Part shown: positions 1 to 8,142 of the stretch, in pieces
Position numbering within the stretch: position 1 is the stretch's first letter
Layout: each line of letters starts with the position of its first letter
Assembly (NCBI GenBank): GCA_964421875.1
Contig: CAYQZD010000038.1
Span: forward strand, 1 to 32,341
Reading direction: 5' to 3'
Length of the DNA: 32,341 nucleotides
Source of the DNA: CAYQZD01 sp964421875
Lineage (GTDB): Bacteria > Electryoneota > Tariuqbacteria > Tariuqbacterales > Tariuqbacteraceae
Made by a program: the position numbers and the translations under genes
The notes under the pieces: generated by a model
What the model was told of the DNA's origin: nothing
Database searches by the model: none
What the model saw: the letters and a program-made list of their open reading frames with translations, nothing else

Positions 1-70
1 ACGCGTTCACTTCGTTCACTTGCGGGACTGACGAATTATGCAGGCGCTTCACAAACCTAAAGTGATACAT
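1..70. repeat. Dispersed repeat, copy 1 (upstream of rsfS)
   Basis: About 70 bp matches 26559-26628 in the same orientation with roughly 8 mismatches. The last part, from GGCGCTTCAC to GTGATACA (positions 43-69), is identical in both copies. The left end is cut by the window edge. The second copy is the right part of a GTCATTC-type palindromic element. Here the repeat ends shortly before the rsfS coding sequence. Confidence 0.8.
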
Positions 71-117
71 ATCTTCAAGTTGATTCAGCCTGTTCTGGGA
101 AAATCTAGACTTTCCTA

Positions 118-477
118 ATAAAATCGGATGTTGATACGGATTCGCAGCAGTTAGTCGATAGAATAACCCAACTGGCGCTGGAAAAAAAAGCGCTCAATGT
201 CGTCTCCCTTGACGTGCGGGAGCTAACTACCATCGCCGACTATTTCATCGTCGCCACTGGCGCGGTGGATGTGCACCTTAAAGCGGTGGTGGATTATGTG
301 CTGGAAGAACTGAAAAAGGAAAAAGTGTTCCCGCTCAATGTCGAAGGCTATGAAAACCTGCGCTGGGTGCTGGTCGATTTCGTGGATGTGGTGGCGCATT
401 TCTTCCTGCCCCAATACCGCGATTTCTACGGCATCGAAAGGCTATGGATGGAAGCGGAAAAGAAAGAATACGAGTGA
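118..477 (+). CDS. rsfS: Ribosomal silencing factor RsfS
   Basis: RsfS (Iojap/YbeB family) binds protein uL14 on the 50S subunit and blocks subunit joining under nutrient limitation. Family motifs are clear: IADYFIVATG, RWVLVDFVDVVAHFF and FYGIERLW. The first ATG/GTG/TTG start in frame is GTG 214, which would give only 87 aa. Family-like coding continues upstream of it (DSQQLVDRITQLALEKKALN), and the frame is open back to a TAG at 106-108, so a full-length protein of about 119 aa is expected. No ATG, GTG or TTG lies in that upstream part. The candidates are ATA 118, or ATG 128 if one base is extra between 128 and 139. The start given is therefore provisional. rsfS next to argS in one direction suggests a housekeeping transcription unit. 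Identity is firm; the N-terminus is not. Confidence 0.85.
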   Translation: MKSDVDTDSQQLVDRITQLALEKKALNVVSLDVRELTTIADYFIVATGAVDVHLKAVVDYVLEELKKEKVFPLNVEGYENLRWVLVDFVDVVAHFFLPQYRDFYGIERLWMEAEKKEYE

Positions 478-576
478 ACCATCATGGATGGTCTCTTTTC
501 GCGGCTATCCGCAACTTAAAATGAAAATTCACGGCTCGCGGGATACGCCGCCGCTATTTTCAAGGTAAACCAAGAA

Positions 577-2217
577 TTGCCCGGTATCGAACAATATATA
601 ATAAACGCCATCGAAACGGCGTTGAAGGGGAAGCTACAACGGCGCTTCACCATAGAGCTGGAAATTCCCCGAAATCCCGGCTATGGCGACCTCACTTCCA
701 ACATCGCATTCCGTATCGCCAAGGAATTGCGGCAGTCGCCGCAAATAATCGCGGAACAGATAGCGGAAACCATTGAACCGGCTCAAGAATTCATCGAGGG
801 AGTCTCCGTCGCCGGAGGGGGGTTCCTCAATTTCACCTGCAGCCGCGCCTACCTGCGGGAAACCGCCGCAAACATCGTCGCCGCCCCGGAGGAATTCGGC
901 TGGTGTGATCTGGGAGAGGGGAGGCGGGTCAACCTGGAGTTCGTCTCCGCCAATCCCACCGGACCCTTGAACGTTGTTTCCGCCAGAGCTGCGGCGCTGG
1001 GAGATTCTCTGAAAAAACTGCTTAACTTCTGCGGTTATAGCGCCGCCGGCGAGTTCTATATAAATGACGCCGGCGCGCAGGTGCTGAAGCTGGGACACTC
1101 TCTCATAACAAGATACGCCGAACTTCACGACATCGAGGCAGAACCCTTCCCCCAAGACGGCTACCAAGGGGAATACGTTAAAGCTATCGCCCATGATTAC
1201 ACCCCGCCACCCCAATTGAACTGGAAAAACCTCTTAGACCAGGATAAAGCTCACGCCGGAGCCTTCGCCGTCGCTAAAAATGTCGACTGGCAGAGACAAT
1301 CGCTGGAAAAATACGGCGTCAACTTCGACCATTGGGTGAAGGAAAGTTCCATCCGGAAAAAGGGAGAGCACCTGAAAATCCGAGACCGCCTGGAAAAGGA
1401 GAAAAAGACCTATTGGAAGGACGGAGCGCTCTACTTTAAAACCTCCGAATTCGGCGACGATGAAGACCGGGTGATATGGACCTCAGACGACCGCCCCACC
1501 TATTTTCTGCCCGACATCGCCTATCACCAGGATAAATTCAGCCGCGGCTTCGATTGGCTGATAGATATCTGGGGTCCCGACCATCACGGCTATATCCCCC
1601 GGATGAAAGCCGCCATCGCCGCCCTGGGCAAACCCGAACAAGCCTTCACCGTTATCATCGCCCAACAGGTCAACCTCATCCGCGCCGGCCAGCGCGTTAT
1701 GATGTCCAAAAGAGCGGGCGAAATGATTACCATCGACGACCTGATGGAGGAGGTCGGCAACGACGCCGCCAGATTCTTCTTCCTCCAGCGTAAAGCCACC
1801 GCCCACCTCGACTTCGACCTCGACCTGGCGGTGAAGGAGACCGAAGAAAATCCCGTATTCTATGTCCAATACGCCCACGCCCGCATCTGCTCCATCGAAC
1901 GCTACGCCGCCGAAGCTGGTATCCCCCTAGTCCCTGAGTGGGAACGGCTGACCGAAGAGGGGGAATTCGCGCTTATACGCAAATTGATGCAGTTCCCCGT
2001 TATCGTCCGGCAGTGCGCCCGCGCTCTGGAGCCGCAGTCGATTACCGTGTACCTCCAGGAAACCGCCGCCGCCTTTCACAGTTTCTACCAGAAATTCCGG
2101 GTGGTGACCGACGATCCCGGCTTGAGTTCCGCCAGGCTGGGATTGTGCCGCGCTGTCAGGGGAGTAATCGGCAAGGGGCTCTATCTTTTGGGGGTGAGCG
2201 CTCCGGAAAGGATGTAA
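577..2217 (+). CDS. argS: Arginine--tRNA ligase
   Basis: Cytoplasmic class I aminoacyl-tRNA synthetase charging tRNA-Arg with arginine. At 546 aa it is slightly shorter than most bacterial ArgRS. In order: an N-terminal Add-1 domain (about 1-85), the catalytic Rossmann core entered by VSANPTGPL (residues 123-131), the KMSKS-equivalent MSKR at 376-379 followed by AGEMITIDDL, and a C-terminal DALR-type anticodon-binding domain (about 425-546, starting VQYAHARICSI). The HIGH signature, normally HVGH after GPL, reads NVVS (132-135) here. The start is TTG 577: an AAGG at 562-565 lies upstream, no ATG is in frame back to the stop at 517, and the N-terminus fits the family. It lies 99 bp after rsfS. 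The identification is very secure; activity with the altered HIGH motif is inferred. Confidence 0.96.
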   Translation: MPGIEQYIINAIETALKGKLQRRFTIELEIPRNPGYGDLTSNIAFRIAKELRQSPQIIAEQIAETIEPAQEFIEGVSVAGGGFLNFTCSRAYLRETAANIVAAPEEFGWCDLGEGRRVNLEFVSANPTGPLNVVSARAAALGDSLKKLLNFCGYSAAGEFYINDAGAQVLKLGHSLITRYAELHDIEAEPFPQDGYQGEYVKAIAHDYTPPPQLNWKNLLDQDKAHAGAFAVAKNVDWQRQSLEKYGVNFDHWVKESSIRKKGEHLKIRDRLEKEKKTYWKDGALYFKTSEFGDDEDRVIWTSDDRPTYFLPDIAYHQDKFSRGFDWLIDIWGPDHHGYIPRMKAAIAALGKPEQAFTVIIAQQVNLIRAGQRVMMSKRAGEMITIDDLMEEVGNDAARFFFLQRKATAHLDFDLDLAVKETEENPVFYVQYAHARICSIERYAAEAGIPLVPEWERLTEEGEFALIRKLMQFPVIVRQCARALEPQSITVYLQETAAAFHSFYQKFRVVTDDPGLSSARLGLCRAVRGVIGKGLYLLGVSAPERM

Positions 2218-2268
2218 TTTCAACCGAAGATGCGCTGCGATGTATTAACAACACAATTACTTCGATAG

Positions 2269-2303
2269 GCGGGGGATTTATTCCCCCGCAGGATTGTTTT
2301 TTT
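2269..2303 (+). terminator. Putative terminator after argS
   Basis: A perfect 7-bp GC stem (GCGGGGG 2269-2275, CCCCCGC 2283-2289) with loop ATTTATT is followed, after 7 nt, by seven T residues (2297-2303). The spacer before the T-run is longer than in a classical intrinsic terminator. The hairpin could instead be a palindromic intergenic repeat. Confidence 0.45.
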
Positions 2304-2329
2304 GGTGTTCTTGAGTGAGCGCCTCTGTT

Positions 2330-2397
2330 GTCATTCCGGCGCAACCGGAATCCTTCCGGAAAAGAAAGATTCTAGCTTGCTTCGCAGCCAGAATGAC
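2330..2397. repeat. Palindromic intergenic repeat, GTCATTC...GAATGAC type
   Basis: The element opens with GTCATTCCGG and closes with CAGAATGAC, so its ends are inverted repeats. An inner CCGGCGCAACCGG and a GCTTGCTTCGCAGC segment can fold further. Related elements lie at 25925-26010 and 26505-26590. It sits in the argS/PfkB gap. Confidence 0.6.
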
Positions 2398-2475
2398 GCT
2401 TATGCTTCAAGTCAGTAAAGTGTTAAGCAGTATTAATTGTTTACCTGCAAACTAACTTTCAAATTAAGGAGTTCT

Positions 2476-3375
2476 ATGAGCGTATTAGTAGTCGGCTCTG
2501 TAGCTTACGATTCCATCGAAACCCCCGCGGGTAAAGTTGACCGCGCCCTGGGAGGATCTGCCGTTTACTTCTCCGCAGCAGGGTCGCTGTTCACAGACAT
2601 CAACGTCGTCGGCGTAGTGGGGGAGGATTACGATTTCGATAAACTGGATTTCCTGCGCCGCAGGGGGGTGGATTTGGAGGGATTGACACAAAGTCCCGGC
2701 GATACCTTCAGTTGGAAAGGCGTTTACGGCGAAGACCCCAATGAGCGCGAAACCATTTATACCAGGCTGGGAGTCTTCGCAGATTTCAAACCCGCTATCC
2801 CAGAAAAATACCGGCATTCGGATTATATATTCTTAGCGAACATCGATCCCAACCTCCAGCTTGACGTCCTCCACCAGATAGATAAGCCCAAACTGGTGGC
2901 GCTGGACACTATGAATTACTGGATTGAGAAGGAGTTGGAAGCGCTGAAAGCGGTTCTGGAAAAAACCGACATCCTCATCGTCAACGATTCCGAAGCCCGG
3001 CAATTATCCGGTATCCGGGATTTGAATCGCGCTATTCGAAAGCTGTTCGACTTCGGTCCCGCCTATGTGGTGGTTAAAAAGGGCGAGCACGGCGCGGTTT
3101 GCCACTCCGGGGAGGAAATGTTCTACGGCTGTGTTTACCCCGTTGATAGCGCCGCAGATCCCACCGGCGCCGGCGACACTTTCGCCGGAGGCTTTATGGG
3201 TTACCTTGGTATGGTTGACACCGTCGATTGGCCGGCGCTGAAAAAAGCGATGGTTTACGGGGCGGCGTCAGCCTCCTTCGCCATCGAAGATTTTTCCGTC
3301 GACCGCCTGAAAACTGTTACTAAAAAAGACATCGAAGCGCGGGTGGAAAGAATCCGCCAAATCACAACATTTTGA
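2476..3375 (+). CDS. PfkB-family carbohydrate/nucleoside kinase
   Basis: A 299-aa ribokinase-fold kinase that would phosphorylate a sugar or nucleoside hydroxyl with ATP in the cytoplasm. Evidence: the N-terminal beta strand VLVVGSVAYDSI, the glycine-rich GGSAVYFSAAGSL segment (PfkB signature 1 region), and signature 2, DPTGAGDTFAGGFMGYL, with the anion-hole GAGD and its catalytic Asp. The start is ATG 2476, with AAGGAG at 2466-2471. An upstream in-frame TTG (2437) adds 13 residues with no family match and was not used. The stop TGA (3373-3375) overlaps or nearly abuts the mtnA start, implying translational coupling. The substrate is unknown. The mtnA link suggests a ribose-derived sugar such as methylthioribose or a nucleoside, but this is inference. 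Confidence 0.92.
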   Translation: MSVLVVGSVAYDSIETPAGKVDRALGGSAVYFSAAGSLFTDINVVGVVGEDYDFDKLDFLRRRGVDLEGLTQSPGDTFSWKGVYGEDPNERETIYTRLGVFADFKPAIPEKYRHSDYIFLANIDPNLQLDVLHQIDKPKLVALDTMNYWIEKELEALKAVLEKTDILIVNDSEARQLSGIRDLNRAIRKLFDFGPAYVVVKKGEHGAVCHSGEEMFYGCVYPVDSAADPTGAGDTFAGGFMGYLGMVDTVDWPALKKAMVYGAASASFAIEDFSVDRLKTVTKKDIEARVERIRQITTF

Positions 3376-3389
3376 AAATACAGGCTGAT

Positions 3390-4433
3390 ATGAACAATAA
3401 AGACAATCTGTTTGGCTTCAGGACTATCTTTTGGGAGGGGGACAAAGCGGTGATTATCGACCAGACCAAGCTCCCCCTGGAGGAGACCTATTGGACCATC
3501 ACCGACTATCGGGATATGATGACCGCTATTAAAACGCTGGCGGTGCGGGGAGCGCCCGCAATCGGCATCGCCGGTGTCTTCGCCGCCGCTCTCGCCGCCA
3601 ATGAGTTCGCCGGACTACCCAAACTGGAATTCACCGCGCGTTTCAAGGAGGCGATGACCCGAATCGCCGCCACCAGACCCACCGCGGTAAACCTCTTCTG
3701 GGGACTGAAAAGAGCCGGCAACATAGTGGAAGAACTGGCATCTCAGGGAAACCAAGCTGTCTTCCAGGGATTGAAACAGTTGGGGCAGGAGATTCTAAAA
3801 GAGGACATCGAAATGTGCCGCACAATAGGCCGGCATGGCGCGGAGCTTCTCCCTCAAGAGTGCACTGTGATTACCCACTGCAACGCCGGCGGGCTCGCCA
3901 CCGGTGGCTACGGCACCGCCTTAGGCGTGATTTTCGCCGCTTGTGAAGCGGGAAAAAAGGTGCATGTTTACGCCGACGAAACCCGACCCCTGCTCCAGGG
4001 AGCCCGCCTCACCACCTGGGAACTGATGAAAGCCGGGGTCGATGTCACCCTCATCTGCGACAACGCAGCCGCCTATCTGATGAGCCGGAACCAGGTGGAT
4101 TGCTGTGTCACCGGCGCCGACCGTATCGCTGCCAATGGCGACGCCGCCAATAAAATCGGCACCTACGGACTGGCCACCGCCGCCCGAGCCCACAATGTCC
4201 CCTTCTATGTCGCAGCCCCCTATTCCACACTGGACACGGAAATCGATTCCGGCGCTGAAATACCTATTGAGGAGAGAGACCCTGCGGAAGTGACCGAAGG
4301 CTTCGGACGAAGAATCGCGCTCCAAGGCGTTAAAGTATGGAACCCGGCCTTCGATGTCACCCCGGCGGAAATGATATCAGCCATCATTACCGAAAAGGGC
4401 ATCCACCGCGCCCCCTATCGATTTTATGCTTGA
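3390..4433 (+). CDS. mtnA: S-methyl-5-thioribose-1-phosphate isomerase
   Basis: Cytoplasmic isomerase of the methionine salvage pathway, converting 5-methylthioribose-1-phosphate to the ribulose form; it belongs to the eIF2B-alpha-like family. Family motifs: AVRGAPAIGIAG near the N-terminus, THCNAGGLATGGYGTALG with the active-site Cys164, DETRPLLQGARLT, and TGADRIAANGDAANKIGTY with the catalytic Asp244. Length (347 aa) is normal. ATG 3390 is preferred. TTG 3372 would add six residues and overlap the kinase stop, but has no better ribosome site. It is coupled to the PfkB kinase, and no other salvage genes are in the window. A related activity (ribose-1,5-bisphosphate isomerase) belongs to the same superfamily and cannot be excluded, though the motifs look like true MtnA. 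Confidence 0.95.
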   Translation: MNNKDNLFGFRTIFWEGDKAVIIDQTKLPLEETYWTITDYRDMMTAIKTLAVRGAPAIGIAGVFAAALAANEFAGLPKLEFTARFKEAMTRIAATRPTAVNLFWGLKRAGNIVEELASQGNQAVFQGLKQLGQEILKEDIEMCRTIGRHGAELLPQECTVITHCNAGGLATGGYGTALGVIFAACEAGKKVHVYADETRPLLQGARLTTWELMKAGVDVTLICDNAAAYLMSRNQVDCCVTGADRIAANGDAANKIGTYGLATAARAHNVPFYVAAPYSTLDTEIDSGAEIPIEERDPAEVTEGFGRRIALQGVKVWNPAFDVTPAEMISAIITEKGIHRAPYRFYA

Positions 4434-4435
4434 TT

Positions 4436-4464
4436 TTGACTTTAAGGAACAAAATGACTATAAT
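4436..4464 (+). promoter_or_regulatory. Sigma70-type promoter of the TPR lipoprotein gene
   Basis: TTGACT (4436-4441) is separated by 17 bp from a perfect TATAAT (4459-4464). Expected transcription start is about 4471, giving a leader of about 45 nt that carries the GGAGG site. The -10 region is also part of an AT-rich palindrome (TATAATTT 4459-4466, AAATTATA 4474-4481). Confidence 0.7.
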
Positions 4465-4515
4465 TTAAAAATAAAATTATAACACCAATTAAAACCTCTT
4501 CTCTTGGAGGATATA

Positions 4516-5532
4516 ATGCGCTATTTCCCCATAATTCTGCTCCTGTCAGCGGTGATGCTGGCTGGATGCAGTTCAACTTCGGTCAATATGCGTTCGGCGG
4601 GAATCGCCTACGATATGGGCGACTATGCTGAAGCCATCAAATTCTACCAGGCTGAACTCGAAATCAATCCCGGTAACGCGCAAGCCTGGTTCGAAATGGG
4701 CCAGGCCTACCGCAACGAAGGCGAATACGAAAAAATGTCCCAGGCCTTCGATGAATCTTTGGGAGCCAGCGATAAGTACTACAACCAAATCTACGACACC
4801 AGAGATTCTCTCTGGGTGAAGTTTTTCAACCAGGGCGTTCCATTGTTTAATGAACAGAAATACGAGCAAGCCCTCAAACATTTTAACACTGCGGTGATCA
4901 TCGACCCGGAAAATCCCGAAGGATACAAAGAGAGGGGAACCTGCTATCTGCAGATGGGTAAAAAAAAGGAAGCTATCAACGACCTCAATATAGTTATCGA
5001 AGCCGATCCCGAAGTAAAAGACCTCACCACCAGAATCAACCTCGCCAGTATCTATTTTATGGATAGAAATTACGACAAAGCCGTTCCCCTCTACGAAACT
5101 GTGCTGAAACATGACCCGGAAAACATCCTCGCCATCAGCAAGCTGGCTCTGATTTACCAGGAACAGGGCAAGTCGGAAAGAGCCATAGAACTCTATGAAA
5201 AAGTCCTAAAAACCAAAAAGGACGACCCCGACCTCTGGTTCAACCTGGGAATCCTCTACTTCCAGATGGAAAGGTTCCAGGACGCGGTGAAAAGCTTCAA
5301 CAAAGTGGTAGAACTCAATCCCGAAGATGTGGAAAGCCTGATGAACCTGGTAAACTCCCTCTGGAGGGTGGAACTATTCACCGAAGCCATACCCTACCTG
5401 GAAAAGGTGGTGAAATTGGATACGGAAAACGCTATCGCCTGGCAGTTCCTGGCGGTGGCTTACACTAAAGACGGAAGAGTGAAGGAAGGTAAAGCTGCCC
5501 TGGATAAATATAAGGCTCTAACCGAAAAGTAG
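4516..5532 (+). CDS. TPR-repeat lipoprotein
   Basis: A 338-aa exported lipoprotein made almost entirely of tetratricopeptide repeats. The N-terminus is a lipoprotein signal with lipobox LAGC; Cys18 would be lipidated, followed by SSTS. From about residue 25 to the end there are some eight TPR units with the usual W/Y-A-F-P pattern (for example GDYAEAIKFYQAELEINPGN and DPDLWFNLGILYFQMERF). Such proteins usually act as periplasmic scaffolds in envelope assembly; no enzyme motif is present. The start is ATG 4516 with GGAGG at 4506-4510, spacing 5. An in-frame TTG at 4504 overlaps that site and is unlikely. uppS follows 52 bp later and may be cotranscribed. The partner is unknown. Confidence 0.9.
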   Translation: MRYFPIILLLSAVMLAGCSSTSVNMRSAGIAYDMGDYAEAIKFYQAELEINPGNAQAWFEMGQAYRNEGEYEKMSQAFDESLGASDKYYNQIYDTRDSLWVKFFNQGVPLFNEQKYEQALKHFNTAVIIDPENPEGYKERGTCYLQMGKKKEAINDLNIVIEADPEVKDLTTRINLASIYFMDRNYDKAVPLYETVLKHDPENILAISKLALIYQEQGKSERAIELYEKVLKTKKDDPDLWFNLGILYFQMERFQDAVKSFNKVVELNPEDVESLMNLVNSLWRVELFTEAIPYLEKVVKLDTENAIAWQFLAVAYTKDGRVKEGKAALDKYKALTEK

Positions 5533-5584
5533 AGCCTAAACTGCGTTTAGCGCATGGTTAGTACCGAAAGCAGTGATATCGGTT

Positions 5585-6328
5585 ATGAATGATATGCGGA
5601 AATACCGGGAGCAGGTGGTCGCGGCGGGAAGGCTCCCCCGGCACATCGCCATCATTATGGACGGCAACGGCCGCTGGGCGAAAAACCGGGGACTGCCCCG
5701 TGTCGCAGGCCATCGGGAAGGGATAAACTCGGTGCGGGAAATCGTCAAGATCTGCGGTGAAATCGGTGTGGAATACCTCACCCTCTACACCTTCTCCGTG
5801 GAAAACTGGCGCCGCCCCAAAGCCGAAGTCTCCGCCCTGATGAGCCTGCTGCTGCACACTATCCGCAAGGAAGTGGCTGACCTCAAAAAAAACAACGTCC
5901 GACTCCTCACCATCGGCTCCCTTGAAGACCTCCCCCCCAAAGCCGGAAAAGCGATGGAGGAAGCCAAAGAAGCGCTAAAGGATAACACCGGTCTCAAACT
6001 CAACTTGGCTCTATCCTACAGCGGCCGTAATGAAATACTGACCGCTGTAAACCGCCTCCTGCAAAAAGGTGTGAAATCAGCCGGTGAACAGGATTTCAGC
6101 AGCCAGCTTTATACCGCGGGCATACCCGATCCCGACCTCCTGATTAGAACCTCAGGGGAAAACCGTATCAGCAATTTCCTCCTCTGGCAGCTCGCTTACA
6201 CCGAAATACACTTCTCTAAAATCCTCTGGCCCGACTTCAGGGAAAAGGAATTGCTGGACGCCATCTCGGACTACCAGCGCCGCGAAAGAAGGTTCGGACG
6301 CGTCAGCGAACAGTTGAATTCCGAATGA
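5585..6328 (+). CDS. uppS: Isoprenyl transferase (undecaprenyl diphosphate synthase)
   Basis: A cis-prenyltransferase condensing isopentenyl diphosphate onto farnesyl diphosphate to make the C55 carrier lipid for peptidoglycan and other envelope polymers. It is cytoplasmic and membrane-associated. Motifs: HIAIIMDGNGRWAK with the catalytic Asp26, the TLYTFSVENWRRP region, and C-terminal DLLIRTSGENRISNFLLWQ with the diphosphate-binding Arg residues. Length of 247 aa is typical. The start is uncertain among GTG 5573, ATG 5585 and ATG 5594; none has a clear ribosome site. ATG 5585 is chosen as a compromise. All leave the family domain intact. Confidence 0.95.
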   Translation: MNDMRKYREQVVAAGRLPRHIAIIMDGNGRWAKNRGLPRVAGHREGINSVREIVKICGEIGVEYLTLYTFSVENWRRPKAEVSALMSLLLHTIRKEVADLKKNNVRLLTIGSLEDLPPKAGKAMEEAKEALKDNTGLKLNLALSYSGRNEILTAVNRLLQKGVKSAGEQDFSSQLYTAGIPDPDLLIRTSGENRISNFLLWQLAYTEIHFSKILWPDFREKELLDAISDYQRRERRFGRVSEQLNSE

Positions 6329-6366
6329 AATACCGGAGGATGTATTATTAATGGGAATAGATAATA

Positions 6367-6433
6367 GTAGGGGCGAAGCATTTTTTACAAGTGATTAATA
6401 TTTATATTGATAACACAAATGCTTCGCCCCTAC
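6367..6433. repeat. 17-bp perfect inverted repeat between convergent genes
   Basis: GTAGGGGCGAAGCATTT (6367-6383) is exactly complementary to AAATGCTTCGCCCCTAC (6417-6433), with a 33-nt AT-rich loop. It lies between convergent uppS and the lamin-tail gene. It could act as a bidirectional transcription stop, but the long loop and clean ends look more like a small palindromic mobile repeat. Confidence 0.75.
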
Positions 6434-6458
6434 ATCTGGGCACTCCAGAATAACACAT

Positions 6459-7340
6459 CTATAACTTCCCCCCTACAATCACCACCGCTTTCGCCTCCAG
6501 TTTGCTCCCGTAAGCCTCGCTGACAGCCTCAAGGTGGACAATGTACGATCCTAAGCGGACCCGCCGCCCTTCATCATTCCTGCCGTCCCAAGTAATCAAC
6601 CCTTCCGGACCGGAACCGACTCCCTGCATTAAGAACCTGACCAACCTGCCCCGCACATCGAAGACGCGGAGGTTCACCCTGGCGTAGGGAACTGTCAGGC
6701 GATAGCTGATAACCGTCTCCTCGTCTAAGCCGTCGCCATCAGGCGTGAACACCTCCGGCGCAGCGTGAATCTCCGCTCCCCCGCCGCCTGAGGACTCGAA
6801 GTAAACGGAATTGCGCCGCCCCGGCGTTCCCCCGGAAGGATCGGCGCTGGGGAACCAATCTCCGCACCCGGGGCTGAGTCCGCTCCGCTCCATTGATACG
6901 CCGTATTCTCCGCCGCCCCAGTCACCCGGATAAACCAGCGATTCCGTGATAGCGCCCGCCGGATCGAACAGATAAAGCCGGTCCCCGTCGTTGTTTAACT
7001 TCCGCCATACCTGCGGCACTATGATGACAGCTTCCGGTGGTAATTCCCAGCCGAATATGGACGAGTCCTCCGCTATGACCAGATACCCTCCGTTCGCCAG
7101 CGTTCCCCCGCCGATCGCGAACTTCCCTGAAGTATCCTCATCGGAAACCGCCCACCCTGCCAGACTAACCGTTGTTCCGTTAAAATTATAAATTTCAATC
7201 CATTCCGCGCTGCCTGACACAGGTTTATACATCACCTCGGTGAAGATTAGCTGAGAAGAAGATACGGCGAGCGAGAGAGAAAGATAAACGAGAAGTGGTA
7301 GAATAACCGCGAAAACCGACTTAAGTATGTTCCTCATCAT
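6459..7340 (-). CDS. Exported lamin-tail-domain protein with FlgD-like Ig domain
   Basis: A 293-aa secreted or surface protein. Residues 1-30 form a signal peptide (hydrophobic VFAVILPLLVYLSLSLAV). Residues about 30-165 match a lamin tail domain (LIFTEVMYKP, EWIEIYN, LAGWAVSD, GGYLVIAED, LNNDGDRLYL), a beta-sandwich found in exported bacterial proteins. Residues about 195-290 form a FlgD/CHU_C-like Ig domain (FTPDGDG, VNLRVFDVRGRLVR, ITWDGRNDEG, GSYIVHLEA). The C-terminus ends VVIVGGKL, without the classical type A sorting tail seen in the other cargo proteins. The start is the first of two adjacent ATGs. A TATAAT on the minus strand (7355-7350) lies only nine bases upstream, so the message may be nearly leaderless. 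Function unknown. It is divergent from the glycosyltransferase gene with 55 bp between them. Confidence 0.85.
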   Translation of the reverse strand: MMRNILKSVFAVILPLLVYLSLSLAVSSSQLIFTEVMYKPVSGSAEWIEIYNFNGTTVSLAGWAVSDEDTSGKFAIGGGTLANGGYLVIAEDSSIFGWELPPEAVIIVPQVWRKLNNDGDRLYLFDPAGAITESLVYPGDWGGGEYGVSMERSGLSPGCGDWFPSADPSGGTPGRRNSVYFESSGGGGAEIHAAPEVFTPDGDGLDEETVISYRLTVPYARVNLRVFDVRGRLVRFLMQGVGSGPEGLITWDGRNDEGRRVRLGSYIVHLEAVSEAYGSKLEAKAVVIVGGKL

Positions 7341-7395
7341 ACCGATATAATTATAGAAAGCAATGCAAAATTTTTAAACAAACACTACAGTTTTT

Positions 7396-8142
7396 ATGAT
7401 TCTCTCCGGCGTCACTATAATCAAAAACGGACTCAGACTGGGTTACCCCTTCGTGGAATCCATCCTCTCCATCCTCGACATCTGCGATGAGATGATAATA
7501 TCCGAAGGTTATTCCGAGGACGGTACCGATATAATTCTTGACGAAGCTTTCGGAAGCCTGCCCAAAGTAAAAATATTTCACGACCATTGGCCGGTTCGAA
7601 CCGGCGGGCGGGCAATTGCGGAAATCACCGACCGCGCGGTGGCTCGAGCCTCCGGTGAATGGATTTATTACATTCAGGCGGATGAAATCGTCCACGAGGA
7701 CAGCGCTCCGAAGATAAAATACATCACCCGGTCGAACACAGAAGCAAACTCCGCAGCCTTCAGCTTCCTCCATTTTACCGATTCCTGGAACCACACCGCG
7801 GAAAATCCCGCCTACATCGCCGCCTTAAGGATGTTCCGTAACGGCAGGAAGATTTTCAGCCACCTTGACGGGTGGTCCTTCCACGGCGAAGTGGACCCGG
7901 TGCTCGACTGCACCAAAGAATGTCAACCGGTGTTCCACTACGGCTGGGTTTTCAAAGAAAATGTCGGCGCCAAACGGCAAAACCTGGCGCAGCTCTATTC
8001 CGATAAGGAGTCATATCAGAAAGAGGCGAGCTCTCCCGATCCCGCAGAAACAAATCCTCCCAACTACTTTGGAACGCACCCCAGAGTGGTACAGCCTCTG
8101 CTGAGCCTCGACCGCTACTCCCCTCTGGGCATCAAGGTCTGA
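7396..8142 (+). CDS. Family 2-like glycosyltransferase
   Basis: A 248-aa GT-A fold protein of the family-2 type, predicted to move a sugar from a nucleotide-sugar donor. The N-terminus ILSGVTIIKNG and SILDICDEMIISEGYSEDGT form the nucleotide-binding half. ARASGEWIYYIQADEIVHED contains the QADE motif at the position of the metal-binding DxD. The C-terminal half is family-specific and hydrophilic (WNHTAENPAYIAALRMFRNG, HLDGWSFHGEV). There is no signal peptide or membrane span, so it is probably cytoplasmic. ATG 7396 has no clear ribosome site. Its 3' end overlaps the convergent yraN gene by 11 bp. Acceptor and product are unknown; no polysaccharide cluster surrounds it. Confidence 0.82.
   Translation: MILSGVTIIKNGLRLGYPFVESILSILDICDEMIISEGYSEDGTDIILDEAFGSLPKVKIFHDHWPVRTGGRAIAEITDRAVARASGEWIYYIQADEIVHEDSAPKIKYITRSNTEANSAAFSFLHFTDSWNHTAENPAYIAALRMFRNGRKIFSHLDGWSFHGEVDPVLDCTKECQPVFHYGWVFKENVGAKRQNLAQLYSDKESYQKEASSPDPAETNPPNYFGTHPRVVQPLLSLDRYSPLGIKV

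Noticed and set aside
634..1215. Long minus-strand frame inside argS
   Set aside because: It is a shadow of the GC-rich argS coding strand, with no family match; argS covers the same bases with full motifs.
2437..2475. Upstream TTG start for the PfkB kinase
   Set aside because: ATG 2476 has a good AAGGAG site and begins exactly at the conserved first beta strand.
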